NCBI GenBank assembly: GCA_024529925.1 | Contig: JAFEUB010000796.1 | Span: 1,530,501 to 1,594,500 of the forward strand | Direction: 5' to 3' | Source: Ophthalmolycus amberensis | Taxonomy: Eukaryota; Chordata; Actinopteri; Perciformes; Zoarcidae | Length of the DNA stretch: 64,000 bases | Shown here: one piece after another, positions 1 to 12,000 of the stretch | Layout: every line of letters begins with the position of its first letter | How positions within the stretch are numbered: the first letter of the stretch is position 1 | Made by a program: the position numbers and the translations under genes | The notes under the pieces: model-generated | What the model saw: only the letters and a program-made list of their open reading frames with translations | The model's database searches: none | Told to the model about the DNA's origin: nothing

Positions 1-1817
1 ACAATCAAAGCAATCATCTTTCCACTGATCCAAACCAACACGCCGACGATCAGTCCTCAAATGTGTTAGAAGTCGCAGGCAGTGTGAACTGAGTGCGAGC
101 AGAGACTCCAGGTGAGAGAATGACCACGGTTGGCAGTTGGAAAATCCGCTGCAGAGAACTGCTGAGGAATGTTGGGTTTACTCTTCAGGAGCCAATCAGC
201 AAAAAGAGACTTTAAGAAAAATGTGACCTCACTATTATCCCTTTACCTAATTTGGTGTGCACTTCCTCTCTGTTTGAGCAGCTTCATTTGTATCTCGTTT
301 ATCAGTGGAAGAAAACTGATCTCCGTTGGAAAAGATGTTCTGGATCACAAGTGAGATGAAAGTCATCAGGATTAACCTGCTATCTCTACTTTTTAACGTT
401 TTCTGATGTTGTTAAAGGCTTATTTATACAGCAATCCTTAAACAAGATTTAATCAAGCCAAGATTGTCAGTTATGATAAATGAAAAATATATATTAATTG
501 TAAAAATGGTTAAAATATACATTCTAACCTTTTTTCCATTACTATACATCATCTAACTCACCTGACTAGGATCTGTCAGCTCAACTTAAATTCAGAGTGC
601 TATTTGTGACCTGTGATGGACACAACGTTCACTCACAGTGACGCAGAGAAGCTACAGACCAGCTGTGCCCTCTACAGGAGAATAGTCACATATGCATTCC
701 TGTACTGCATTTCTAGTTGGCGATATGACACTGGAGTGAATATAAAAAGATGAATGAAGATGACAGGTAGTAAATATCAACTTTCTCTTAGTATATTGAT
801 ACTGAAGGATGATAACAATGGTCATTTATGGCTGTAAAAATAATCATTCCTTTTTCTTATCATTTACCCCAACTACATCTAAATAATTTAGACCCAGCTC
901 CCAGCTCTTTCAAATTACTTTGCAAGTTTCACTCTGCAAGTTGTCTGTATCGTCAGCATCTTCTTTAATACTGTCGGCTATGGAGGAAGTAAAATTACGT
1001 CAGACAAAATTGCATTTGTGGAAAATCCACAAAGGCAATCCAAATTTAATCACTGCAGTTCAGAGAGTAATGAGGAGTCTAAGACTCTTGGGAACTGATT
1101 GGAGCTCAAGCAGGAAGGAAGCAGTGGTTCCTCTGGTCGTTGGATTCCCCCGAGAAATCCTCTTAGTGGGTGACCAGGTCTGACTGAGCCCAGAACAGCT
1201 TGTGTGCAAAGCTGTTGTTTGTTCAGACAGTACCTTTTTCTGATGCAGCAAAATTAAAGAGATAAGAATAACTGGCCAGCAAGGAGACTGAAACACATTC
1301 AGCCCACAGGGGAGACAACTTATAGTCTATTGTGTCTCTCTGCAGTCATTTTCACACACTGAATCATCCCACAATGTGTGAAGCATGATTCATGCTTCCC
1401 ACGCTGCAGCCATAGAAAAACATTGTCACCATGTTCAAACAGACACCAGACAGCTTCACCCTGCCTTTCTAAACTCACACCTCTATCGGATCATTTTGTA
1501 CCACTTAAAGTTCTACCATCTCATGTTCTGCTACACTTTGGAAAAATATCACAATCAGGTTTCGCTTAAGTTTAAAAAAAGAAACACCTCCTGCACCTCA
1601 TCCTGCCCACAGATCAGGAATACATGCAGCTTCGTCTGATTCATCAGAATGATGGACGTCAGTGTCTCAAAACAAACTTCCGCTCATTCAACAGTGATGA
1701 ACCATCACGCTAAGCTCTCTTTTTGTCATTTAGAACGGGAAATGATGATAGATATGATTAAGCGATATGTTACGTCATCAAGGACTGACTGCTGACTGGC
1801 ACTAGCAAACCCTCTGT
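1..1817. other. No gene recognised; left flank of clec18
   Basis: I see no convincing exon, RNA gene or complete repeat here. Open frames of 60-90 codons occur on both strands, but none shows a recognisable motif, good splice-site framing or a plausible start context. A donor-like CCAG/gtgaga at about 110-117 could end a non-coding exon of a neighbouring gene, but it stands alone. Confidence 0.5.
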
Positions 1818-2261
1818 CAGCGGTGGAAAGTAGTATTCACTTTTAAATGTACTCAGGTACTAATTATGTTTTTGAGATACTTGTTTTTTTTATTGAGTAT
1901 TTTGATTCTATATTTTCTTTATTATTCTAATCTACAACTTGTACTTTTAACTTTTTCTGTAGATATCGTCATACTTTACACATCGTGATTTCACACACAA
2001 TTCACATTATCCACTTACAAACGTTTGGTTATGGATTAAAGTACGAAACTGTCTAAATTCAAAAAGCTGGCTAGACATGCTGATGTATCTGTGATAATAA
2101 TCCAATAATTTGTAGAAACATGTAACTCTCTAAAATGAAACACATGTTCTTTTAGTTTTGCAAAATTTTGGATGCATGATATTCTCTTATAATGTTGCAT
2201 AGATACAGTTTAGTATGGTTACTTTTACTTAAGGAAAGGATTGCAATAATTCCACGTGCTG
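1818..2261 (+). mobile_element. Degenerate hAT-type MITE (CAGTGGTGGAAAGTA family)
   Basis: The left end reads cagcggtggaaagtagta and the right end reads ccacgtgctg, degenerate inverted copies of a terminus common in fish genomes. Between them are the tell-tale phrases of that element: gtactcaggtact, gagatacttg, taataatccaataat and acttttacttaagg. No coding capacity is present. I cannot find a clean 8-bp target duplication, so the insertion is old or the ends are slightly misplaced. A second fragment of the same family lies at 30534-30610 in the opposite orientation. Confidence 0.55.
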
Positions 2262-2823
2262 TGATGACTGTAAGTAAAGAAGTACTACAGTCATTTAAAA
2301 AAACATTACATTTTTTTCCCCAAAGTTATAGTATTTAGAAACAAAGCCATGTTAAGAAAAGCATAAGAAAGAGCTATGAGAAAGTGTCTGTGATTCAATG
2401 TATTTTTTAAGTTGTTTTGTTTCTAATACATTAATAATTGTATGATATTGAAACTATTTTGTCTTTTATCCTGAAACATTTTAACCTGAAATTTTCTTTT
2501 TCACTCTTTACATATGAGAGGTCAATCTCAACTTTCTATAATTACCTCCATGAGAATGACGAGGATTTACTGTCATCGTGCAACTTTGGAGATTTGCGCT
2601 ATCTCGTTGAAAGGCAATTTAGTTAATTTTCAAAAAAGAAGGATTTAATACAATATTGAAGAGTTAACTACAGTGAGTGTACTTTGAATAGATAGCTCGT
2701 GTGCTCTGCTCGCTGCAGCCCGTGGTGAAAGTTGTTGTAGTGAAAAGAGGGAGGAGAAGGGCAGAGAGGCAGAGCAACAGAGCAAAGTGGCCGCTGTTGT
2801 TGGAGAAACTTCAGGAGTTCACA

Positions 2824-2950
2824 ATGGGGTCCGGAACAGCGTCCCGGTGTTGGGATCTGTTTGTTGTTTTGTCTCTGCTGCCGCCGTTTATCTTCGCCAA
2901 CCGGATTATCACAGACACACCACCGGAGCTCCAGAAATCCACCATCCCCG
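2824..2950 (+). CDS. clec18: clec18 exon 1: signal peptide
   Basis: Encodes residues 1-42 plus one base and ends at CCCCG/gtaaac (phase 1). A hydrophobic core, WDLFVVLSLLPPFIFA at 10-25, is followed by a polar stretch, so cleavage near residue 25 is likely. The frame is open upstream to 2701 but has no ATG there, which fixes the start at 2824. Confidence 0.9.
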
Positions 2951-3989
2951 GTAAACACACTTCAAGCTGTGCGCGAGTCAGTTGGCCACGAGGGACGGTA
3001 GCTTACTCTCGTCTAGACCTCGTGCAGAATGACGAACAAGCACACATTATTTTGACTGCTAAATAGAATTTAGACATGTTTCCGAGATGCAATTTAAATG
3101 ATAGCAAGTAAGTGTAATATAATGCGATTTTATAAGTTGTATAAGTGCAAGTTGTTGTCTTATCAAGTGGCAATCCTTTAAGCTGTGGACTCAAGTGGGC
3201 ATTCTTAGCTGTCCAAATCCACCTGGCAAAGCACCAGCAGCGGCTCAACTTCTCTGTCCGCTGTACAGCAGTTTGGCATCAGCTTAAAAATTACCATTTT
3301 GATGGCATTTTGCCAAACGCAAGACGAAATTATGAACCTATCATTGAGGAGCAGATCTCTTTAACTTTTAGGTGAAATTGGTTCATATGTAATAAGAAAC
3401 TTTAAGGGATGAAAAAGTTTTATTTGATTAAAAGATGAAACTACACTAAAATGTTATAAATGTACAATCTGCCCTTATATGAATGATTTCAGGACCCAAT
3501 CAGACCTAATTTAATGCAATATAGGATTTATTCTGCAGCTACCAAGATTGCAAAGTTTTGAATCGGTAACACTTTATTTTAACCCCTTTATCTATATTGA
3601 CCTATATGGTTTAACATGTACTACAACATAACTACATTATAATTATAGGCAGATATAAGGACATTTTAAGTGTTTATTCATGTACAGTACCTTCAACAAT
3701 TATGACTGCTCTTATGAAGACACATATATACATTTGTGTTACATTCATTAGCTTCCTATATGTTTATATAGTGCTTATACTGTATTTACACTGTCGGCCT
3801 AAGAATCAATCCTATTTTTTAGGAATTTTAAGTGATTTATATCTGTTTTACGTGATGCTTGTTTACTTGGTAGTCGGTACGTGGCACAATTTGTAAAAAT
3901 ATTGTTTTGAGTTTTCTTTTCAATTTTTGTGTGTTTAACCCAACTGACCCCGAGGGAAGCTGTGACAGACTAATCCACTTTGCAAACTC

Positions 3990-4020
<31 letters not shown>

Positions 4021-4222
4021 AGCATCCCAAAACATTTGCATTCCGTTGCCATGGTGACGGCAGCAGGGGCATAGTAACTAAATGAGCGTTTCTGTTTTTT
4101 TCCAGGGCTGGGGGTAAAGGAGCACTCGCAGATTGTTGCCCAGCACAATAGACTCCGCAGCCGGGTCAAACCCATGGCAGCTAACATGCAAAAAATGGTT
4201 TGTGGCATCTATTGTCTGTTTC

Positions 4223-4273
<51 letters not shown>

Positions 4274-7200
4274 TGAATTGTATGAATGCTGCTGTCACCT
4301 AAATGTGAGTTTAAGGCAGTTTAAATTATTGTCAGCCTGCATTCTGATTTTCAAACCAAAGGTTAGCCTTTCTCTGCAGCACACCTTTGTCTCTCGTCAG
4401 GAGTTGCTGTTCTGTACTGTAGACTTTCTCTCCCTTCACCAGTGGAAGATATTTGGCCATGTGTTACAAACTTCAACCAATATGGTTTTGAGTTCAAACA
4501 AGCTTGCAGCTGCCCGTGCAAAACCCAAGTAGAGAAAAATAGTATTGTATTGTATGATGATGATGATGATGATGGTGGTGTCAGTAATGGTGTCAACAGT
4601 TCTGAGAGGCTTGTAGTTCCAACAAAGCTCTGTTTTTACTGTTTGTCAACACAGTCAAAGCTCAATATGGCACACAAAGCAGTTAATCAATCAAAAGTCT
4701 CCAGTTCTCCCACCACAGTGTGACCATTTGCGTTGGTCCCTGTACAAGACAACTGTTATTAGAGGACAAGTCCATCAAAACCGCCAGTTATTTCACAAAA
4801 ATATGAATTTTTTTAGAAGTGAAATGACTAAACAAAGGCATGAATCGGAAAAGTGTTTTTAGTTGAGCTGTCTTCCTCTGTGGTACTGATGTCTACAGTG
4901 TGAGATAGTTGTGTTAGTGCATTATTTGTTGTTCTCTGCTGGAGGCTGAAGGATAGTGTGGATATTCAGAATGAAGCCAAAATCAAGTGAGTGAAATGAT
5001 ACCAATGATTTTTCTTTTCCGACCAGAATAAGAATAAACCTAAGAAACATTTTACATTTGTTAGTCTCTTAATGATTAACACATATAGTTAAAATGCTGT
5101 CTTAGAGTGATAAAGACAGTTAATAAAGGGTCATGCTGAGGTGTTGCTGAATGTGCAGCAATTCTTAATATTAACGTTTGACTCAGGTTTTTTTAATCCC
5201 ACTCTCTGCAAAACAGCCAAGCTACAGTAAATCCTCTCCTTATCTCACTCCATCGATTGCTGCGCTATACAGTTCTTATCCGCACAACTGTCTCGTCTGC
5301 ATGTGATTATTGCTGCAAGGCAACGATGGATTATGAAAGTCACAATGCATTAGATATCACCGGGGCCTAATATGAGATTGGTGCCAGGGCAAACCGTCAC
5401 TTTGTCATATATTACATCCTCAAAGCCACCCGCACAGACTGAGCCCCCTTTCTCCGACTGCTCTTCAGCCTCGGAGAACTGTTCTCAACTGATAAGGCAG
5501 TAATGAGAAAAAGAGGATGTGGATAATCATTCTGCATTCACATCTGTGGTATTACAGGTAATTTCCCAGTGAAAACCCTTAGAGGAAGCTTTGGTGAGCT
5601 GAAGAGGCATATTAAAGAGCTTTACTGATAAACGTTAAAAGGCTCAAGGCTCGGGCTGTATTTGTGAATATCTGAATGAGTTTTATTTCACAGAGGAATG
5701 AACCAGTAAGCATTGTGGGGAGATTGTGTTGAAGTGATTATAATATAGACCTTTCGGCTTTGCTTTCAGGGTGAGATAAAATACCAATATTTAAATGCTC
5801 CTCCCTTTCTTACACCCTGTCTGTAGGTTTTCTTTGAGCTCTTGAGGAAGTATTATGAGGTCATATATTCACTCTCAGAGACAGAAATTAAAGTTCAGTG
5901 CTTACTTTTGATATTCAAATCGTTTTGTGAGATTGTATTTTATTAACCATGCTCAGATCTTCTTAAGCTCCAGCACTTCCATGTGAATGCAGTTGCGGGG
6001 GGACAAACAGATCTGCAAATCTTACAAGCTTTATTGATTTAGATAATTTGGTATAGTGCAATTGTTGATTGCGCCACAAAGTAGGCAAAACAGAGTATAA
6101 ACTCACATATTTCCTAGTGAGACATTCAAATCGCTCAGTGGATTTAACATGACATGCCTTGAAATGAAATGTCTTAGATGAAATATTGCCCAGTGACCTC
6201 TGGTGGCATCAACGTGTGAGCCGATGACTTTGCCTGGCAGACAGAGAGCAGAGTGAACAATGAGGTCAAGGCGGCTCCACCTTTCTAAGCCACACTCATA
6301 CTGCTGATGTCTATCCTCCAGACTCTGTCTAACCATAAAGAAAAGTTTTTGGACAGATATTTGATTAGATTTAAGAGAATGTACTACTTTCTAATAAGGT
6401 ACCTGTAAGGTGTTGATGGTGGTGAACCATTAACAGGATGAGAGCTGGCGGTATTAAGGTGGAAAGTGTAAGGGAAAAATGAGCAGCATCAGTTAAACAG
6501 GGATTTATTTTTCCAGTGCTCTGATATTTAATGGTGATCATACACACGTTACAAAAAGTTCCACATCCCTCACCAACGAGTAGCAGGCTCGACAACAAGT
6601 CCCGTCCTCACTGTTTAGCTGCAGGGCTCCGATGTACTGTATTTACCAGTGCATGTACAAGACTTTATTCACATGTGTCTGTTAAAGTGATATCAACCCT
6701 CCATCAGATAGTGAACAAGTTGATTTAAAGCAAATGTCAAAGTTACAACTGGGATTAGGATTCGTAATTGCTGTATTTCCAATTGTAATCCCTTACATCA
6801 CTCGGTACTGAAAGGGTAAATGATTTAATAACCCCTGATAAAGCCATTATTTAAAACACAAACCATTCATTTAGGGTGTTTTATTATTGGAAAATGTTAC
6901 CCAAGAGAGTTTAAAATGTACCAGTGTTCTTAGGAGGAATAACAAATTAAAGATGCATTAATGAAGAAGTGCTAAACATTGAACTTCAGTTGATTCAACT
7001 TCACTCAAATGTGTCATTTCATTCATTTGTTATCATTTTCCATATTGAATCTATAACTTTCCACATGCGGTTGGCTTTCCTACAGTGAGAATACCTGAAT
7101 GTGACAGTTTGTACTCCAGTTTATGGGGCAGAGTGATTGATTGTGGAAAGTTTGTGTGGAAACCAGTTGTTTATGTGAATCAGCCACTAAATCTTGGAGA

Positions 7201-8971
7201 ATGTGTGACTTAGTGAAGTGTTTATATGTAGCACATGATGAGTGTCAGTTTGTTGGTCCCTGCCACGGACTGGCAGCTTGCCCAGGGTGTCTCCCTGCCT
7301 TTTGCCAACTGTACTCTAAGACTGGCTCCGACCCCTGAAAAGGATTATGCGGGATAAGAAAATCACTCATGCACTATTAGGAATGACCTTCGTGCCAAAT
7401 AGCGTTTTCTTTCATTCAGTTTTAATCAGTATCTACAAAGTACAATATGACCTTCATCTGAGATGTAATGTGCAGCTCCAACAGACCCCAGTAACATACT
7501 TTCATCATTAAAAGAGTTGATTTTGAACATTTTCTGCTGGTGATAATTGATGCGCTCATGAATTCTTCAATTTAATAAATAATTCATTATTCATTATTTA
7601 TGTGGAATTAAACAGCTTCAGAAGTCCTAGAAATGTTGCGTGGGTTTCTGACATACAGTGAGGCAGCAAACAGATGACCTGTGACTAATATTGATGGTCA
7701 ACTCTGACAAGAAGTGTACATGATATATATAATCTGAAGGTTTGTTGGAGCCCGACACAGAAAACTATAGAGGATGAGATGAAAACCTTTGATTTTATCA
7801 AACAGATCTGCTTTAAACAATTGAATCAAAAGACAGAGAAAGCTTCTGAAACACACAGACACAATAAAGTAATTATGGTAACTTAATGTTAGCTTCTTCA
7901 GACTACAGTCAGTGTGCTGGTTAGCAGTAGACCTCCCTGTGCACATGTAAGATACTGCCAGAGACAAAAATTACCTTTAACGAGTTTTACTGTAAATGTT
8001 AGAAGTGAAAGATGTGTTTTATTATTGTCGTTACAGGAGTGGAATGAGAAGTTGGCCCTACTTGCAAAGACGAAGGCAGCATCGTGTCTCACAGACCCCG
8101 CTCCTCAACGCGCCTCATCTTTCAGCCATATTGGGTGGAACACACATCTCTCTGCTGATGGTGTCACCTCATTTTCTGATGCCATTCACTCTTGGTTTGA
8201 GGAGGAGAAAGATTTTCTCTACTTGAGTGGGCAATGTAGGGAGAATGCCACCTGTCAACACTATACACAGGTACAAACAAGCAGATACAAGCTCTACCTG
8301 TGTTTGTGTGGAGTCACACTTTTACAGAAACAAAATACATGTGCTGATGTAGTGTGTCTAAATCTTCTGTTGTTGTGTAGTTGGTGTGGGCCACTTCAAG
8401 TGACGTGGGCTGTGCCAGCCAGCTGTGTCTGAGGGAAGGAGATGTATCGGAGATGTTTGTCTGTGCATATTACCCTGGGTAACAACTACAAAGTTTTCCC
8501 CAAAAATGAGTTGATGAATTCATCTGAGGACAGCAAAGGATAAAGTCTGAAAATTAATTAATACTTTTAAAATTAATACTCAGTTTTAAACAAAATACAA
8601 AAGGTTTTATCTGCAATCCAGCTCACAAATCTTCTACTTATATGAAAGGTCAATGCTGCATTCCAGGGTGTTCTTGCTACTAGAAAGAAAAGATAATGTA
8701 AAACTACCTATTTAAAGGCCTCAGAATATGATTATTGTAAAATCAAGTACCTGTTCTAGACATTTTGAACATTAATATGGTTCTAATTACGCTACTCTAG
8801 ATCTTGTGTGATGTATGTATTTGTATTGCTGCAGGGGTAACTGGGAAGTGAATGGTTGGCTGGTGATGCCCTATAAGACGGGGCTGTACTGCTCTCTCTG
8901 CACCTCTTCCATGTCTGGCTGCTTTAGACTCTGGGATCATGTAGGTGGATTATGTGGTAAGACAATTGATA

Positions 8972-9002
<31 letters not shown>

Positions 9003-12000
9003 GGGACAGACATGCATGTCATGCTCACTGTATTTTTGAAGGATAGAAACGGAATTTATACCACTACTACTACCACTAATGTAGTAATGACCATTGTGCT
9101 CCTCAATCAGAATCAGAATCAGAATCAGAACCGTTTATTGCCAAGCAAGTTTTCACCTGCAAGGAATTTGTCGTAAATAAATAAACAATAACATTTAACT
9201 ATCAAAATAACATTTAACTATCAAATAACACTTAACTATCGAATAACATTTAACTATCAAAAACAGTCAGCACAGGCCATTTCTGCACACCTATCAATGA
9301 TATGTTTGTGATTGTTAGTAATACATATTAATCCAATTAAACCAAGGTGGCAGATGCACACATGTAGTAGCTTGTATATGTGTATGAAATCTGTTTTTCA
9401 CCATTTATGCCAGTTACTTTGCCATTCACAAAGTATTTTGTGTATTCCATGCTCTCCTGGTTATACCACTTTCACTAGAATTAGAGTTCTGCTGATTTTG
9501 GCTAAAATGATCAGATTTCCACGTGTTCATTTTGCATTGTTTGTGTGTGCATTCATGTGTGCTTGCACATGTGTTGTCAGAAATCCCAAGGAATCCATGT
9601 CGAATGAGCTGTGGTCAACACGGCCATCTGAACAGCTCATCCTGCAAGTGTACGTGTGACCCAGGCTTCACCGGACGCCTCTGCCAGGGTACCAATCATC
9701 AACATCAAGCGTAGCAGTATGGATATAGTACACATACTGATATCAGGCCTCATTAAATTGATCTGTTTTCACTTTACCAAGTGTCTGTTTTTCAGTACGG
9801 TGCAGTGTGCAGTGTGTACACGGTCGGTTCAAAGAAGAAGAATGCTCTTGCTTGTGTGATGTTGGCTATGGTGGTGCTGAGTGTGCAGGCAAGTGCAGTA
9901 TGCTTCTTTGTGTTTTCATATACCTCAGCAATTTCCACTCTGAGACACAGATTGGTTTCAAATCCAAAAGCACGCACAGAAACACACATACTGAGGAGAT
10001 TCATGTGGCTGCTGCTACATTCTCTATTTATCTTAAGAGAGTCTGGTGACATGATGAGAACATGGTGAAATATCTATCATAGTGACTTATTAGAGGTGGC
10101 ATCAAAGACCATTTAGTGGTAATAACATCCACAGTATAGAAGGGGTACATTTTTACACCTTTAATATTTTACGTACACTGTCAGAATGTGTCTCTGTGCA
10201 TTTTTTTGGAAATTGATTTGGTTTCAAAACTGTAATGGCCAAAAAGATTTGAACATATTTAAGTCTGTTCATTGAGCCATTATGGATGGTATGAATCAGT
10301 ATTGTTCATTTTTAGCATATTTTGGTGGCTTGTGTCCCAACAGAGAAAGTGCAGTTTCCCTTCCACAGCTGTGATGTGATGATAGATGGGGACTGCTTCA
10401 TGGTGTCTTCAGATACTGACACCTACTATGGAGCAAAGAGTCACTGTCAGGTGAGAGACAGGTGTGTGTCGTCCACTGAGAGAGTGAGGCAAGCTCTACA
10501 GTCATCCTGTCATAGAACTCTACATATTTCATTCAACTTCCAGTGTAGCCTTGTCTTTTGTTTGCACCACCAGGACCGACGAGGTATTCTAGTTCAGATC
10601 CACAATCAGAAGGTTCAGGACATCCTGGCGTTTTACCTCAGCCAGCTGGAGACGAGCAACGAGGTCACCAACAGTGACTTTGAGACCCGAAATTTCTGGA
10701 TGGGTACAGTCTTTCCTCCAAAAAATTTAAGATACGATAATGTTTTCTAACACCGAACAGCAATACCAGATTAGGTTGCAGACACTGCTGTAGCTTTGAA
10801 CAGATGTTCTACCGGGTGGAGGTTATGGAGATGCTGCACGGATAAGACAGCAATGTTTTTGCTCCACAGGTTTGACATACAAGCCTCTGAGAGACTCATT
10901 TCGCTGGGACACGGGAGAGATCCCTAGTTTCAGCAGCTTTGCCTTCGGGCAACCTGACAACCAAGGGTAAGAGACACATTTACTAACAGACAAAAGCTCC
11001 TGCGGAGCACATCATAAACAGACGGCCAAGTGCAATGGAGCTAAACAAACAGACAAAAAGCAGATCACGTGAAAGGTAGAAAATGACTTTTTTGGCGTGA
11101 GATTCAGGCTTTTCTTCAATCTGCTGATGTGTCTGCTAAGGATCTACAACATGTATAATTTATTACTGCAAGAGATTTCTGTAGTTTGCTCTTTCATTTG
11201 TTTTCATCTCTGAAATAACATCCAGCATAAATAGCACTTAATATGAAATTATCCACTAAGGTTGACTCAAATACATTTTATTGTTTATAAATGGAATTAC
11301 CTGGAAAAGACAGTGAGATTAACTTGCAACCTCCGCATTTACCACTAGATGTCTCTCTCTTTCTGTGTCTGCCTCACTCTCTTCCTCTGTTCTATGATCC
11401 ATCTAAACAGCTATCATATATGTCTGTAATACTTTCATAATAAACTAGTTATTAATAACACATTTTTATCATGTAGTCTTGTTTAAATTAAATACTATTG
11501 TCTGATTTCTTTATCTGTATCTGAATCTATTTGGCCACATTTGAAAATATGTTTGTTTGCTTAGTAAATGACTGTAGTAAAAACCTATATTATCCTCTGC
11601 TTCATCAGAAATTCAAACAAACAAAACTGGTCTGAAGAAGTATTAAAAAATTTCCTTTCAACTTTACAATAATGCTTTCTGATCAACAGCTCAAAAAAAT
11701 AAGATGCAGAGAAAAACTTGTCCACGGAGTCACTTACTTATCTCTCTCTGTCTAGCTTTGGAAACTGTGTGGAGCTGCAGGCAGCAAGTGCCTTCAACTG
11801 GAACGACCAGCGATGTAAAACGCAGAACCGATACATTTGCCTGCATGGTAAGGCTCCATCTGGGTAAGGGTGAATGAAGTCAGGAAGTTTGTGATCCACT
11901 GTCAGGCGAAAGCCGGTACAGTGAGCTGGGTGAGTTTGGTGAGTAGGATGACTGGCATGATGGAGCGCCTGTCTGAAGTCGTGCTGTTGCCGGATGTAGT

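Noticed and set aside
2701..2823. N-terminal extension of clec18 from 2701
   Set aside because: The frame is open but starts with GTG and has no ATG; the ATG at 2824 directly precedes a good signal peptide.
7914..8432. 172-codon + strand frame as a single-exon gene
   Set aside because: Its core is clec18 exon 3; the rest is intron on either side read through the splice sites.
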